Below, piece after piece: positions 1 to 10,048 of a stretch of 64,000 nucleotides of DNA (positions are counted from its first letter, which is position 1; every line of letters begins with the position of its first letter). A program made the translations under genes and the position numbers. The notes beneath the pieces are model-generated. The model did not search any database. It was given only the letters and a program-made list of their open reading frames with translations, and was not told where the DNA came from. Source of the DNA: Bacillus sp. UNC41MFS5 (GTDB taxonomy: Bacteria; Bacillota; Bacilli; Bacillales_B; DSM-18226); contig NZ_KK366019.1 in the NCBI RefSeq assembly GCF_000686805.1, positions 367,665 through 431,664 of the forward strand, written 5' to 3'.

Positions 1-85
1 TCAATATTTTTTTATAAATTTGGAAAATCAACTTTATGATATTAATTATTCGGTCAAAAATCGTCAGTTTATTCTAAAAATTTTA

Positions 86-114
86 TTGACATGTACGCAC
101 GAGCGAATTATTAT
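86..114 (+). promoter_or_regulatory. SigA promoter of the ara operon
   Basis: A perfect -35 TTGACA (86-91) is followed after 17 bp by TATTAT (109-114). Transcription would start near 121 and leave a roughly 200-nt leader before araN. The core overlaps an AraR-like box and is followed at once by a cre-like box, which suits an arabinose-induced, glucose-repressed promoter. Function is inferred from sequence only. Confidence 0.75.
89..104. promoter_or_regulatory. AraR-like operator overlapping the ara promoter
   Basis: The sequence ACATGTACGCACGAGC matches 10 of 16 positions of the AraR consensus ATTTGTACGTACAAAT and keeps the TGTACG core. It lies between the -35 and -10 elements, where a repressor would block RNA polymerase. 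No araR gene lies in the window. Confidence 0.5.
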
Positions 115-122
115 AAAGGCAA

Positions 123-136
123 GGAATACGCTTTCA
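123..136 (-). promoter_or_regulatory. cre-like site (CcpA) at the ara transcription start
   Basis: On the minus strand TGAAAGCGTATTCC matches 12 of 14 positions of the cre consensus TGWAARCGYTWNCW. It covers about +3 to +16 of the predicted promoter, a usual place for CcpA repression. Binding is inferred. Confidence 0.5.
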
Positions 137-194
137 TTTTTCTTTCTGAACACAAATATAATAAGATAAGGAGGAAATTGGTAGATAAGTAGCA

Positions 195-210
195 TCATAT
201 ACGTACAAAT
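195..210. promoter_or_regulatory. AraR-like operator in the araN leader
   Basis: TCATATACGTACAAAT matches 12 of 16 positions of the AraR consensus, with a perfect right half. It lies about 106 bp downstream of the box at 89, so the pair could support cooperative repression or looping, as AraR does with paired sites in Bacillus subtilis. Confidence 0.6.
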
Positions 211-326
211 TTGAGACAACTAAGAATTCTTTTTATCTGTAATTCGTATTTTCCAATTTAAAACGATTTTGCTTTTAGAACATGTAAGTCCTGAGATTAA
301 AATTAATTTAACTTGAGGTGTATACA

Positions 327-1667
327 ATGAAAAAAGAGTTTGCTAGTCCTCGTAAATTACTTTCTGCACTATTAATATTTTTCCTTGTTTCATCTTTAGC
401 TCTCGCAGGTTGTAGTTCGAAGAATTCATCTGCCGAGACTAAAACAAAAGATGGAAAAACAAAATATACCATGTGGACCTTTGTACAGGTACATGCTGAT
501 TATTGGAAAGATGCAGCAGAAACTTGGAACAAAAATCACCCTAAACAACAAATTGAATTAAAAATCAACGTTTTACCTTTCGATCAAATGAACCAAAAGT
601 TACAAGTGGCATTGAGCTCAGGCAATGGCGGTCCAGATATTGCCGATGTTGAAATTGGTCAATTCGCTAAGTATACAAAATCTAACAACCCTCCTTTTAA
701 AGACATGACGAAAGAAGTTGAACCTTTCGTACCGAACCTAGTGAAATCACGTACTGATAACTACACTGTTGATGGTAAAATCTATGGTTTAGATTACCAT
801 GTAGGAACTACTCTTGTTTATTACAATATGGATATTATGAATAAAGCTGGTATTGATCCTGCAACAATAAAAACATGGGATGATTATATTAACGCTGGAA
901 AAGTTGTGAAAGAAAAAACTGGAAAGTATATGACTTCAGCTGAAACAAGTGCTGGATTTGTTTTTACATCCATGGTAGCTCAACAAAAATCTGATTTGGT
1001 GAAGGATGGTAAATCTAACCTTAGTGCACCAGAAAATGTAAAGGCCCTTCAAACAATTCAAAGTATGCTTAAAACTGGAATTGCGAAAACGGCTGAGGGT
1101 GGACACCAAGATAATGAAGAATACTATGCTGCCTTCAACAAAGGTGAATATGCATCTGTTGTAATGCCAGCATGGTACATGAGCCGTATGGTTGGTTTCA
1201 TGCCTAAGCTTAAAGGAAAAATTCATATAACTGGTCTTCCAATCTTTAAAGAGGGTGATTTACGCTCTGCTGGACTAGGTGGAACCGCAACTGTTGTAAC
1301 AAATCAAGCTCATGACACTGCGTTAGCTAAAAAATTCGTTGTAGAGTCAAAAGCAGGAAAAGAAGGTTCTATTAAAACTTGGACAATTCTTGGTTTTGAC
1401 CCAATTCGTTCAGATGTTTGGACAAGTGATGAATTAGCTGCACCAAATAAATTTACTGATTACTTTGGAACAGATATTTTCAAGCAAATGGCTGCATTCA
1501 AAGATGAAGTTGGTGGATTGAGCGTTACTAACAATAGTTACCCTATTATTAACGATGAATTCCTAACAAACGGTTTGCCTAAAATTATGAAAAAACAGGC
1601 TAATGTAGAGGATACTCTAAAAGCACTTGATGCAGCAGCAGATAAACGGATTGCTGCAGGAAAATAA
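327..1667 (+). CDS. araN: ABC sugar-binding lipoprotein, AraN-like
   Basis: This 446-residue protein is an extracellular solute-binding protein (SBP_bac_1 family) of a carbohydrate ABC importer. A lipoprotein signal runs to LALAGC, with the lipidated Cys at residue 29, so the mature protein should be anchored outside the membrane. ATG 327 is chosen over the in-frame GTG at 318 because GAGGTG at 315-320 is the ribosome binding site. Two permease genes follow and no ATPase gene is present, as in B. subtilis araNPQ, where MsmX supplies the ATPase. Being first in a cluster for arabinose, arabinofuranosidases and arabinanases points to arabino-oligosaccharides as substrate. The exact ligand is inferred from context. 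Confidence 0.85.
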   Translation: MKKEFASPRKLLSALLIFFLVSSLALAGCSSKNSSAETKTKDGKTKYTMWTFVQVHADYWKDAAETWNKNHPKQQIELKINVLPFDQMNQKLQVALSSGNGGPDIADVEIGQFAKYTKSNNPPFKDMTKEVEPFVPNLVKSRTDNYTVDGKIYGLDYHVGTTLVYYNMDIMNKAGIDPATIKTWDDYINAGKVVKEKTGKYMTSAETSAGFVFTSMVAQQKSDLVKDGKSNLSAPENVKALQTIQSMLKTGIAKTAEGGHQDNEEYYAAFNKGEYASVVMPAWYMSRMVGFMPKLKGKIHITGLPIFKEGDLRSAGLGGTATVVTNQAHDTALAKKFVVESKAGKEGSIKTWTILGFDPIRSDVWTSDELAAPNKFTDYFGTDIFKQMAAFKDEVGGLSVTNNSYPIINDEFLTNGLPKIMKKQANVEDTLKALDAAADKRIAAGK

Positions 1668-1681
1668 TAATCATTATTAAT

Positions 1682-1716
1682 CGGAAGGAGGAGGGAGGCT
1701 TTCCCTCCTTCTTCCG
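1682..1716 (+). promoter_or_regulatory. Intercistronic hairpin between araN and araP
   Basis: Two 15-nt arms (1682-1696 and 1702-1716) pair with a single G-U and a 5-nt loop. No T tract follows, so it is unlikely to be a full terminator. Hairpins after a binding-protein gene commonly protect the upstream mRNA and keep binding protein in excess over permease; that role is inferred here. Confidence 0.6.
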
Positions 1717-1776
1717 TAACATTAATAAGACACAAATTAGACATGCGTCAATTGAACTTTTAAGGAGTGAATTAGT

Positions 1777-2712
1777 ATGTCCTCGAGTATGGTACAAATT
1801 GAAAAAAAACCGCAGATTTCAACAGAAACAAAGAAAAAAATTAATATGCAAAAAGTTGCTCCATATATTTTTGTCTCACCGTTCATTATTGTCTTTGCCC
1901 TTTTTTCTTTATATCCATTTATCAATTCTATCATTATGAGTTTTCAAAGAATTGAAGGCATTAATGAGACTACATTTATAGGTTTACAAAACTATCAACG
2001 TCTGATTACTGACCCGGTATTCTACAAGGCATTATGGAATGTTGCAATATATACATTTTGGACCATTCTTATCTTAATTCCATTACCTCTGATTCTTGCG
2101 ATAGTTATGAATCATGAAAACACAAAATTTAAATCTCTGTTTAGGTCGGTATTTTTCCTGCCAGTTTTAACTTCAACAGTTATTGTCGGATTAGTATTTA
2201 AATTTGCATTCAGTAAAGAGGCTACTGGTGTATTCAACAGCTGGCTTGGTCACTTCAACATTGGACCTATTGATTGGTTAAATGGTTCAGGCACTGGTAT
2301 GTTTGCTCTAGTACTTGTTTGTGTATGGCGTTGGATGGGTGTTAATATGATCTACTTCCTATCCGGGCTTCAAAGTATACCCAAGGATCTTTATGAATGT
2401 GCTGAAATTGATGGTGCAACTACATGGGTTAAATTTAAACATATCACACTGCCAATGGTGAAACCGATCACAACTTACGTTTTAACAATCTCAATTCTAG
2501 GCGGATTCTCTCTCTTTAATGAAACTTATGTTTACTGGGGTGCTGCTTCGCCAGATAACATTGGTACAACGTTTTTAACCTACATTTATAAATCAGCATT
2601 TAGTGATGGAGACTTGGGTTATGCATGTACGCTGGGTGTCGCCATGTTTGTTATTGTGGTTGTAATCAATTTGATTCAAGTTTCAGTTAGAGGCTTATTT
2701 AAGGAGGATTAA
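1777..2712 (+). CDS. araP: ABC sugar permease, AraP-like (MalF type)
   Basis: This 311-residue integral membrane protein has about six hydrophobic segments and the permease EAA signature in the form ECAEIDGATTWVKFKHITLP (about residues 208-227), which docks to the ATPase. A hydrophilic N-terminus of about 25 residues precedes the first membrane segment at VAPYIFVSPFIIVFALF. AAGGAG lies a few bases before the ATG. The stop is 1 nt before the next permease gene, so the two are translationally linked and should form a heterodimer importing arabino-oligosaccharides. Family assignment is firm; the arabinose role rests on the cluster. Confidence 0.85.
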   Translation: MSSSMVQIEKKPQISTETKKKINMQKVAPYIFVSPFIIVFALFSLYPFINSIIMSFQRIEGINETTFIGLQNYQRLITDPVFYKALWNVAIYTFWTILILIPLPLILAIVMNHENTKFKSLFRSVFFLPVLTSTVIVGLVFKFAFSKEATGVFNSWLGHFNIGPIDWLNGSGTGMFALVLVCVWRWMGVNMIYFLSGLQSIPKDLYECAEIDGATTWVKFKHITLPMVKPITTYVLTISILGGFSLFNETYVYWGAASPDNIGTTFLTYIYKSAFSDGDLGYACTLGVAMFVIVVVINLIQVSVRGLFKED

Positions 2713-2713
2713 T

Positions 2714-3553
2714 ATGAAAACCAGAAAAAGAATCTCTTCTATTATCACAACAGTAGTGCTAGCTATTGTTGGATTTCTTATCCTAATCCCTTTTTGGTTT
2801 TTATTGATTTCTTCATTTAAAAACTCTGCCGATATATTTGGACAAGGTTTGAATATTCATTTGGATTTTTCAAAGATGAGCTTTAGTAATTATGGAAAGC
2901 TTTTTACAAACAACGACGGAATCTTTTTAACGTGGTTTAAAAATAGTGCATTAATCACAATTGTTCAGACAGTGGCCGTACTGGCGTTTTGTTCAATGGT
3001 TGGATATGGGTTGGCTCAATATCGCTTTAAAGGTAGAAATTTCATTTTTATGCTTGTCTTGATCATGTTAATGGTACCTGGAGATATTTTGTTAATTCCG
3101 ATGTACAAACTAATGACCAATTTAGGTTTAATGGACACTTTTGCTGGGGTTATCTTACCTGGTATCATCCCGCCGGCTACCGTTTTCTTTTTTAGACAAT
3201 ATGCGATTGGGATCCCTCATGACTTTGCAGAGGCTGCTAGAATCGATGGAGCAGGCGAGTTTCGGATTTTTTTCCAAATTTATGCTCCAATGATGAAACC
3301 TGCTTTTGGGGCTATGACGATAATGACATCAATGGGAGCATGGAATAGTTTCCTTTGGCCATTAATTGTCATGAGATCAGATGAAAATCTAGTTATACCT
3401 GCTGGATTGCTGACATCCATGACGCCATACGGAAACAATTACGATATTGTGTTCTCCGGGTCTATGATGTCAATTATTCCAATCATTCTTCTTTTCTTAT
3501 TCAATCAAAGGTCATTTATCTCTGGTATGACAATCGGCGGGGTAAAAGGTTAA
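2714..3553 (+). CDS. araQ: ABC sugar permease, AraQ-like (MalG type)
   Basis: This 279-residue permease subunit has six predicted membrane segments. The EAA motif (EAARIDGAGEFRIFFQIYAP, near residues 175-194) and the C-terminal GGVKG are usual for MalG-type subunits. It starts 1 nt after araP with AGGAGG inside the araP end. Together with AraN and AraP it makes the membrane part of the importer. No ATPase is encoded nearby, consistent with a shared MsmX-type ATPase encoded elsewhere. Confidence 0.85.
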   Translation: MKTRKRISSIITTVVLAIVGFLILIPFWFLLISSFKNSADIFGQGLNIHLDFSKMSFSNYGKLFTNNDGIFLTWFKNSALITIVQTVAVLAFCSMVGYGLAQYRFKGRNFIFMLVLIMLMVPGDILLIPMYKLMTNLGLMDTFAGVILPGIIPPATVFFFRQYAIGIPHDFAEAARIDGAGEFRIFFQIYAPMMKPAFGAMTIMTSMGAWNSFLWPLIVMRSDENLVIPAGLLTSMTPYGNNYDIVFSGSMMSIIPIILLFLFNQRSFISGMTIGGVKG

Positions 3554-3580
3554 TTTTAGTATTAGAAGAGGTGTTAATAC

Positions 3581-4240
3581 ATGAATAACAAAAACTTATT
3601 CGTTAAAGCTACTAATATGATTTGGACATTATTTGTAATCGGCCTTTGCGCTTTGGTAACGAGTAGTTTACTTGTTTTTCTTATCCTAAGTGTGAAATTA
3701 AATGCTATAACTCTTGTGTTTTATTTAATTGGTTTGTTACTAGTTGGACCAACTATGGGGGCAATTTTTCAGACCGTCTTTCAAACATTAAATGAAACAG
3801 ACAGTAAGGTTATTCAAACTTATTTTCATTATTATTTGAGTGGTTTTAAGTCCTCCATGTTGTTATGGCTGCCTTATTATTTCATAATGATCATTTTGTG
3901 TGCAGATCTCTATTTTGTATCTTTAAACGGTAAGGGAACCATATTAATACCTCTTTTATTACTAATACTCATCTTATCAATGATAAGTTACGTGTATTCC
4001 CTAATTCTCTATAGCAAATTTGTGATGGAAATAAAGGATATTATAAGATTTTCCTTGTTTTTATTAGTCAATCGGCCATTAAAATCATTAATCATCATAT
4101 TCTTGCTTCTAGCACTTTACCAATTTTATAAACACTTCGGTAATTTTGCTATATTCTGGGGATTCCCGTTATTTTCAATGCTTTCGTTTCTGTTTTTACG
4201 CAAATTGTTAGTACAGATTGAAATGAAATATGTTAACTAG
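3581..4240 (+). CDS. DUF624 (YesL-like) membrane protein
   Basis: This 219-residue protein has five or six hydrophobic segments and resembles the YesL/DUF624 family, which often sits beside Bacillus ABC importers for plant-cell-wall sugars. It lies 27 bp after araQ with an AGAGGTG ribosome binding site, so it is probably cotranscribed with the importer. The segment GPTMGAIFQTVFQTLNE (about residues 55-71) resembles the family's conserved N-terminal region. No biochemical function is known to me; an accessory role in transport is a guess from neighbourhood. About 180 bp follow, ending in a new promoter before araB. Confidence 0.7.
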   Translation: MNNKNLFVKATNMIWTLFVIGLCALVTSSLLVFLILSVKLNAITLVFYLIGLLLVGPTMGAIFQTVFQTLNETDSKVIQTYFHYYLSGFKSSMLLWLPYYFIMIILCADLYFVSLNGKGTILIPLLLLILILSMISYVYSLILYSKFVMEIKDIIRFSLFLLVNRPLKSLIIIFLLLALYQFYKHFGNFAIFWGFPLFSMLSFLFLRKLLVQIEMKYVN

Positions 4241-4304
4241 TATTTAGATTGGTAAAGTACACGTCATTCAATAAGAATACTGGAATTTTTTTATTAATTA
4301 GTTA

Positions 4305-4333
4305 TTGGAAATCAATTAGAATAGTGCTAGAAT
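4305..4333 (+). promoter_or_regulatory. SigA promoter of araB-araD
   Basis: TTGGAA (4305-4310), a 17-bp spacer and TAGAAT (4328-4333) make a good SigA promoter about 85 bp before the araB start. An AraR-like box follows directly, so the catabolic genes can be driven separately from the importer genes. Confidence 0.65.
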
Positions 4334-4342
4334 CATAATCAT

Positions 4343-4358
4343 GATTATACGTACAAGT
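4343..4358. promoter_or_regulatory. AraR-like operator before araB
   Basis: GATTATACGTACAAGT matches 12 of 16 positions of ATTTGTACGTACAAAT. It begins 10 bp after the predicted -10 element, covering the transcription start, a repressing position. Confidence 0.6.
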
Positions 4359-4418
4359 TCGGTTTTGCAGATACTTGTCAGCATGAGTGCGAATTCTTAA
4401 GTGAAAGGTGATATTTAT

Positions 4419-6116
4419 ATGGTTAAATATTCGATTGGCGTAGATTACGGTACACAATCAGGAAGAGCGGTACTTGTTGAAATAGGAACAGGCCGTGAAG
4501 TGGCCTCGGCTGTAAAACCATACACACATGGGGTAATGGATGAATTCCTCCCTAATGGAACGACCAAATTAGAGCATGACTGGGCCCTGCAGCATCCTGC
4601 AGATTATCTTGAAGTATTACAGGTAACCATACCTGAAGTATTAAAAAACGCACAAGTTTCAGCAGACGATGTGATCGGCTTAGGAATTGACTTTACAGCT
4701 TGTACGGTCCTGCCGATTGACAAACATGGAACACCATTATGCTTTAAAGATGAATTTATTAATCACCCGCATAGCTATGTGAAGCTTTGGAAACACCATG
4801 CCGCACAAGATGAAGCCAATCGCTTAAACGAAATAGCCGAAGCACGCGGCGAAAAGTTTTTACAGCGTTATGGCGGGAAAATTTCTTCAGAATGGCTGTT
4901 TCCGAAAGTTTGGCAAATTCTAAATGAGGCTCCTGAAATTTATGAAGCAGCAGATCAAATATTAGAGGCAACTGACTGGGTGATTTCAGAATTAACAGGA
5001 GAAATCAATCGCAACAGTTGTACCGCTGGATACAAAGCGATTTGGCATAAGCAAGACGGATACCCGTCCAATGAATTCTTCAAAGCGCTAGACCCTCGTT
5101 TGGAAAATGTAGTCGAAGATAAACTTTCTACTAAAATTGTTCCAATTGGGTCAAAAGCAGGTGAAATTACTGAAAAAGCAGCTAAACTTACAGGTCTAAA
5201 ACCTGGTACTGCCGTAGCTGTTGCAAACGTAGATGCTCACGTTGCTGTTCCAGCTGTTGGTATTACTGAACCAGGTAAATTGTTGATGATTATGGGAACC
5301 TCTACTTGCCACATTCTTTTGGGAGAAGAAGAAAAGATTGTTCCAGGTATGTGTGGTGTTGTTGAGGATGGCGTAATCCCAGGATTTATGGGCTATGAAG
5401 CCGGTCAATCCTGTGTTGGTGACCATTTCGAATGGTTTACAGAAAACTGTGTGCCTGTAAGCTACCATGAAGAAGCAAAAGAAAGAGGAATCAACATTCA
5501 CCAATTATTAACAGAAAAAGCAAGTCAGTTACAAGTTGGTGAAAGCGGTCTCCTTGCATTAGATTGGTGGAATGGTAACCGTTCAACCCTTGTCGATGCC
5601 GACCTTACTGGTGTCCTTCTTGGTGCAACTCTATTAACCAAGCCGGAAGAAATTTATCGCGCATTGATTGAAGCCACTGCATATGGTACTCGAATGATTG
5701 TAGAGACGTTCCGTAAATATGGTGTACCAGTAAATGAAGTATATGCAGCAGGTGGTATTGCTGAGAAAAATACGATGATGATGCAAATATATGCTGATGT
5801 ATTAAATATGGATATTAAAATCTCAGCTTCTTCACAAACTCCAGCCCTAGGCTCAGCGATGTTTGGTGCTGTTGCAGCAGGAAAAGAGCGCGGTGGATAT
5901 GACAGCATTACAGATGCAGCCAAGGATATGGGCAGAGTAAAGGATTATGTTTATCAGCCAATTAACGATCAAGCACAGGTGTACGATCAACTCTTTACTG
6001 AATATGCACGCCTATACGACTACTTTGGCCGCGGCGAAAACAATGTGATGAAAACCTTGAAAAAGATTAAAAAAGATAGCTCCTTAGGGAAGAAGGAGGA
6101 AGAAACAGTATGTTAG
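4419..6116 (+). CDS. araB: Ribulokinase
   Basis: This 565-residue FGGY-family kinase phosphorylates L-ribulose to L-ribulose 5-phosphate in the cytoplasm. The N-terminal nucleotide-binding motif [14 protein letters not shown] (residues 7-20) and the [11 protein letters not shown] stretch are typical of ribulokinases, as is the length (B. subtilis AraB is about 560). ATG 4419 is preferred over an in-frame GTG at 4401 because AAAGGTG lies at the right distance before it. The last 7 nt overlap araD, so translation of the two is coupled. It follows its own promoter and AraR-like box. Confidence 0.95.
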   Translation: MVKYSIGVDYGTQSGRAVLVEIGTGREVASAVKPYTHGVMDEFLPNGTTKLEHDWALQHPADYLEVLQVTIPEVLKNAQVSADDVIGLGIDFTACTVLPIDKHGTPLCFKDEFINHPHSYVKLWKHHAAQDEANRLNEIAEARGEKFLQRYGGKISSEWLFPKVWQILNEAPEIYEAADQILEATDWVISELTGEINRNSCTAGYKAIWHKQDGYPSNEFFKALDPRLENVVEDKLSTKIVPIGSKAGEITEKAAKLTGLKPGTAVAVANVDAHVAVPAVGITEPGKLLMIMGTSTCHILLGEEEKIVPGMCGVVEDGVIPGFMGYEAGQSCVGDHFEWFTENCVPVSYHEEAKERGINIHQLLTEKASQLQVGESGLLALDWWNGNRSTLVDADLTGVLLGATLLTKPEEIYRALIEATAYGTRMIVETFRKYGVPVNEVYAAGGIAEKNTMMMQIYADVLNMDIKISASSQTPALGSAMFGAVAAGKERGGYDSITDAAKDMGRVKDYVYQPINDQAQVYDQLFTEYARLYDYFGRGENNVMKTLKKIKKDSSLGKKEEETVC

Positions 6117-6805
6117 AGCGTTTGAAAAGAGAGGTTCTGGAAGCTAACTTAGCTCTTCCAGAGCATGGATTGGTTACCTTTACTTGGGGAAATGTGAGCG
6201 GAATTGACCGTGAAACAGGCCTGGTTGTGATTAAACCAAGTGGTGTACCGTACGATGAGCTGCAAATCGATGATCTTGTTGTATTAGATTTAGATGGAAA
6301 CATCGTGGAAGGGAGCTTAAGACCTTCTTCAGATACACCAACACACCTTGCATTATATCGGACATTCCCGCAAATTGGTGGAATTGTTCATACTCACTCC
6401 CCAGGAGCAACAAGCTGGGCTCAAGCAGGACGTCCAATTCCGGCACTTGGAACGACACATGCGGATTATTTTTACGGAGAAATTCCTTGTACACGTACCC
6501 TTTCCCAAGAGGAAATGGATCGTGGATATGAGCTTGAAACAGGCAATGTGATAATTGAAACCTTTGAAAAAGAAGGACTTGACCCTGTTGCAATGCCTGG
6601 AATTTTATTATCAGGTCATGCTCCATTCAGCTGGGGGAAAAACGCCAACCAAGCGGTTCATAATGCGGTTGTTTTAGAAGAAGTAGCCAAGATGGCGTTA
6701 AATACATTTACGCTTAACCCGCAAATTAAGCCGATCGACCAATTCTTGCTTGATAAACATTATCTTCGAAAACATGGTGCTAACGCATATTACGGACAGA
6801 AGTAG
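6110..6805 (+). CDS. araD: L-ribulose-5-phosphate 4-epimerase
   Basis: This 231-residue class II aldolase-family enzyme converts L-ribulose 5-phosphate to D-xylulose 5-phosphate, feeding the pentose phosphate pathway. The substrate-binding motif GNVSG (about residue 28) and the metal-binding [18 protein letters not shown] region with a second HADYF segment are present. Length equals known AraD proteins. Its ATG lies inside the end of araB, with GAAGGAGGAAG as ribosome binding site. About 110 bp with AraR-like half boxes separate it from araA. Confidence 0.95.
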   Translation: MLERLKREVLEANLALPEHGLVTFTWGNVSGIDRETGLVVIKPSGVPYDELQIDDLVVLDLDGNIVEGSLRPSSDTPTHLALYRTFPQIGGIVHTHSPGATSWAQAGRPIPALGTTHADYFYGEIPCTRTLSQEEMDRGYELETGNVIIETFEKEGLDPVAMPGILLSGHAPFSWGKNANQAVHNAVVLEEVAKMALNTFTLNPQIKPIDQFLLDKHYLRKHGANAYYGQK

Positions 6806-6839
6806 TCTAATAGAATACTAAATCCCAAAATCTCAGATA

Positions 6840-6872
6840 ACTTGTACGGACGACTGGCTACAGAGTACAAAT
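6840..6872. promoter_or_regulatory. AraR-like box and half box before araA
   Basis: ACTTGTACGGACGACT (6840-6855) matches 12 of 16 AraR consensus positions. A second partial copy at 6857-6872 keeps a perfect GTACAAAT half. No clear promoter is seen between araD and araA, so this site may act as a roadblock within the operon or serve a weak promoter. Confidence 0.45.
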
Positions 6873-6916
6873 TTAATAGATTACTAAAATAATATCTATA
6901 CTTAGGAGGAATTACA

Positions 6917-8398
6917 GTGTTAACTACAAAAGCATATGAATTCTGGTTTGTAACAGGAAGTCAATTATTATACGGAGAAGATGTTCTTCGTCAGGTTGAA
7001 GAAAACTCAAAAACGATTGTTAATGGATTAGAATCTGCTGTACCTTATAAAATAATTTTTAAATCAGTCGTAAAGGATTCAGATTCTATCCGCAAATTGA
7101 TCCTAGAAGCTAATGCGGATGAAAATTGTGCAGGTATCATTACGTGGATGCACACATTTTCACCATCAAAAATGTGGATTGCAGGCCTTTCTTCTCTTCA
7201 AAAGCCTTATCTACATTTAGCTACACAATTTAACCGTGATATCCCTTGGGATTCAATCGATATGGATTTCATGAACTTAAACCAAGCAGCCCACGGTGAC
7301 CGTGAGCATGGTTTCATCGCAGCACGTATGAATGTAAAGCGTAAAGTTGTTGTTGGTCATTGGGAAAACCAAGAAGTAAGAGAGCGTGTTGGCGGCTGGA
7401 TGAGAACAGCGGCTGCGTTTGAAGAAAGTAAAAACCTTAAAGTTGCAAGATTTGGTGACAATATGCGCCAAGTAGCGGTAACAGAGGGTGATAAGGTAGA
7501 AGCACAAATCAAGTTTGGCTGGACAGTAAATGGTTACGGAGTCGGTGACCTTGTTCAACGTATGAATGATGTAACCGAACAAGAAATTGATGAGTTAATG
7601 TCTGAATATGAACAGCAATACGATATTACTCCTGAAGGACTTACTGACGGTCAGGTTCGCGATTCCATCCGTTATCAAGCGAGAATCGAACTTGGTATGA
7701 AGGCATTCTTAACGGAAGGCGGCTACACAGCATTCACGACTACTTTTGAGGATTTACATGGCATCCGTCAGCTTCCTGGTTTAGCGGTGCAGCGTTTAAT
7801 GGAACAAGGCTATGGTTTTGCCGGTGAAGGTGACTGGAAAACGGCTGCTCTTGTAAGACTTATGAAAATTATTTCAGGCAACGAAGGAACCTCCTTCATG
7901 GAAGATTATACGTATCATTTTGAGCCAGGGAATGAAATGGTTCTTGGATCTCACATGCTTGAAGTTTGCCCAACCATCTCTGCCACTCGTCCTAAAATCG
8001 AGGTTCATCCACTTGGAATCGGCGGTAAAGAAGACCCTGCACGAATTGTATTTGATGGAAAAGGCGGCTGCTCTGCATTGAATGCAACTATCGTGGACCT
8101 TGGACATCGTTTCCGTCTACTTGTGAATGAAGTGGATGCAGTAAAGCTAGAAAAGGATATGCCAAAGCTTCCTGTTGCACGCGTATTATGGAAGACTCAG
8201 CCATCTTTAAGCCAAGCGGTTGAAAACTGGATCCAGGCTGGCGGAGCGCACCATACAGGCTTCTCCTATAAGGTAACAGTTGAACAGCTTAGAGACTTTG
8301 CAGAACTAGCTGGAATTGAGTTCCTAGTAATAAATAATGATACAAACACTCACGCTTTCAATAACGAAATCCGTTGGAATGACGTTATCTTTCGTTAA
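6917..8398 (+). CDS. araA: L-arabinose isomerase
   Basis: This 493-residue enzyme isomerises L-arabinose to L-ribulose, the first catabolic step. The N-terminus [14 protein letters not shown] is the family signature, and the metal-binding Glu and His residues are expected in the [16 protein letters not shown] and MLEVCPT segments. Length is close to the B. subtilis enzyme (496). It starts with GTG, preceded by AGGAGG at suitable spacing. Gene order here is B-D-A rather than the A-B-D of B. subtilis. A hairpin lies just downstream. Confidence 0.95.
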   Translation: MLTTKAYEFWFVTGSQLLYGEDVLRQVEENSKTIVNGLESAVPYKIIFKSVVKDSDSIRKLILEANADENCAGIITWMHTFSPSKMWIAGLSSLQKPYLHLATQFNRDIPWDSIDMDFMNLNQAAHGDREHGFIAARMNVKRKVVVGHWENQEVRERVGGWMRTAAAFEESKNLKVARFGDNMRQVAVTEGDKVEAQIKFGWTVNGYGVGDLVQRMNDVTEQEIDELMSEYEQQYDITPEGLTDGQVRDSIRYQARIELGMKAFLTEGGYTAFTTTFEDLHGIRQLPGLAVQRLMEQGYGFAGEGDWKTAALVRLMKIISGNEGTSFMEDYTYHFEPGNEMVLGSHMLEVCPTISATRPKIEVHPLGIGGKEDPARIVFDGKGGCSALNATIVDLGHRFRLLVNEVDAVKLEKDMPKLPVARVLWKTQPSLSQAVENWIQAGGAHHTGFSYKVTVEQLRDFAELAGIEFLVINNDTNTHAFNNEIRWNDVIFR

Positions 8399-8443
8399 TA
8401 GATGACGGAAGATACCATGGATTACCATTCATAAAAATGATCT

Positions 8444-8466
8444 GGGCTATTATGACATAATAGCCC
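8444..8466 (+). promoter_or_regulatory. Intercistronic hairpin after araA
   Basis: GGGCTATTA and TAATAGCCC pair perfectly around a 5-nt loop. No uninterrupted T tract follows, so it may be a weak terminator or an mRNA 3'-end stabiliser between araA and the first arabinofuranosidase gene. Confidence 0.5.
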
Positions 8467-8544
8467 TATTAATAAGATTAACGATCGTCTATAAGATTTC
8501 TTGTATTTTGGTTTCTAACATTCAAAAAATGGAGGCGTTTATTG

Positions 8545-10032
8545 ATGGGGAATAATGTAATAATCAACGCAGATATCCAAAAAGGGAAAATCAATAAAAA
8601 TATCTATGGTCATTTTGCAGAGCACCTTGGAAGATGTATTTATGAAGGAATCTGGGTTGGTGAGGATTCTTCAATCCCAAATACAAAAGGAATTCGGAAT
8701 GACGTATTAGCAGCATTAAAAAACATTAAGGTTCCAGTCCTTCGCTGGCCGGGCGGCTGTTTTGCCGATGAATATCACTGGAAAGACGGCATTGGTCCTA
8801 AAGAAAACCGCAAACGAATGGTTAATACTCACTGGGGTGGTGTCGTAGAAAACAACCATTTTGGTACTCACGAATTTATGCTTCTATGTGAATTACTAGA
8901 GTGTGAGCCATATATTTGCGGAAACGTTGGAAGCGGAACGGTTCAAGAAATGTCTGAGTGGATTGAATACATGACCTTTGAAGGCGAATCACCAATGGCT
9001 AACTGGCGCCGTGAGAATGGCCATGATGAGCCGTGGAAATTAAAATATTTCGGAGTAGGTAACGAAAACTGGGGCTGCGGTGGAAACATGCGTCCTGAAT
9101 ATTATGCAGATCTATATCGCAGATACCAAACCTATGTAAGAAACTATGGAAATAACAAAGTTTATAAAATTGCCGGCGGCGCGAATGTCGATGACTATAA
9201 CTGGACAGAAGTGTTAATGAAAAATGCCCACTGGTTAATGGATGGCCTTAGCCTTCATTATTACACCATTCCAGGAGATTTCTGGTTAGGAAAAGGCTCT
9301 GCCGTTGATTTCCCTGAAGATGAATGGTTCATTACCATGAAAAAAGCTCTTCATATGGATGAGTTAATTACTAAACATAGCACGATTATGGATAAGTACG
9401 ATCCACAAAAACGCATTGGCATGATCATTGATGAGTGGGGTACATGGTTTGATGTAGAGCCCGGTACAAACCCAGGATTTTTATACCAGCAAAATTCGAT
9501 TCGTGATGCCTTAGTGGCAGGATTACACTTCAACATCTTCCACAACCACTCAGATCGTGTACAAATGACAAACATTGCTCAAACCGTTAACGTATTACAA
9601 GCCATGATTCTGACTGAAGGCGAGAAGATGATCCTTACTCCAACATATCATGTATTTGATATGTACAAGGTTCACCAGGATGCAGAAGTTTTAGCTGTCG
9701 ACTCTTCATTCGGCACTTACGAGTATAATGGTGAAACATTACCGCAGGTAACAGTATCTGCATCGAAAAATGCGGAAGGCAAAATCCATGTAAGCTTATG
9801 TAATATCGACCACCAAAATGAGGCTGAATTAGATTTAGACCTACGCGGCATTACTGCAGCAAATACAAAGGTGTCAGGCACCATTATCACTGCTGACACG
9901 ATGAATGCTCATAATACATTTGAACAGCCTGAGGTCGTCAAGCCAGTTGAATTCACTGGTGTGACCGTTGAAAATAATAAATTGGCCATCAAGCTTCCAG
10001 CGATGTCTGTTGTGACATTAGTTATTGAGTAA
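8545..10032 (+). CDS. Intracellular GH51 alpha-L-arabinofuranosidase
   Basis: This 495-residue GH51 enzyme should release terminal arabinofuranosyl residues from imported arabino-oligosaccharides. The acid/base Glu is seen in [11 protein letters not shown] (about residue 174) and the nucleophile Glu in IIDEWGTWF (about residue 294). [13 protein letters not shown] is the substrate-binding loop typical of the family. No signal peptide is present, so it acts in the cytoplasm. ATG 8545 is chosen over TTG 8542 because GGAGGCG ends 7 nt before it. A second, clearly different GH51 gene lies downstream, as with the AbfA/Abf2 pair of B. subtilis; which corresponds to which cannot be settled by eye. 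Confidence 0.9.
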   Translation: MGNNVIINADIQKGKINKNIYGHFAEHLGRCIYEGIWVGEDSSIPNTKGIRNDVLAALKNIKVPVLRWPGGCFADEYHWKDGIGPKENRKRMVNTHWGGVVENNHFGTHEFMLLCELLECEPYICGNVGSGTVQEMSEWIEYMTFEGESPMANWRRENGHDEPWKLKYFGVGNENWGCGGNMRPEYYADLYRRYQTYVRNYGNNKVYKIAGGANVDDYNWTEVLMKNAHWLMDGLSLHYYTIPGDFWLGKGSAVDFPEDEWFITMKKALHMDELITKHSTIMDKYDPQKRIGMIIDEWGTWFDVEPGTNPGFLYQQNSIRDALVAGLHFNIFHNHSDRVQMTNIAQTVNVLQAMILTEGEKMILTPTYHVFDMYKVHQDAEVLAVDSSFGTYEYNGETLPQVTVSASKNAEGKIHVSLCNIDHQNEAELDLDLRGITAANTKVSGTIITADTMNAHNTFEQPEVVKPVEFTGVTVENNKLAIKLPAMSVVTLVIE

Positions 10033-10048
10033 AAGATGAAGGCGGGGA

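Noticed and set aside
6231..6626. 131-codon minus-strand frame inside araD
   Set aside because: It is a shadow of a well-conserved enzyme gene on the plus strand.
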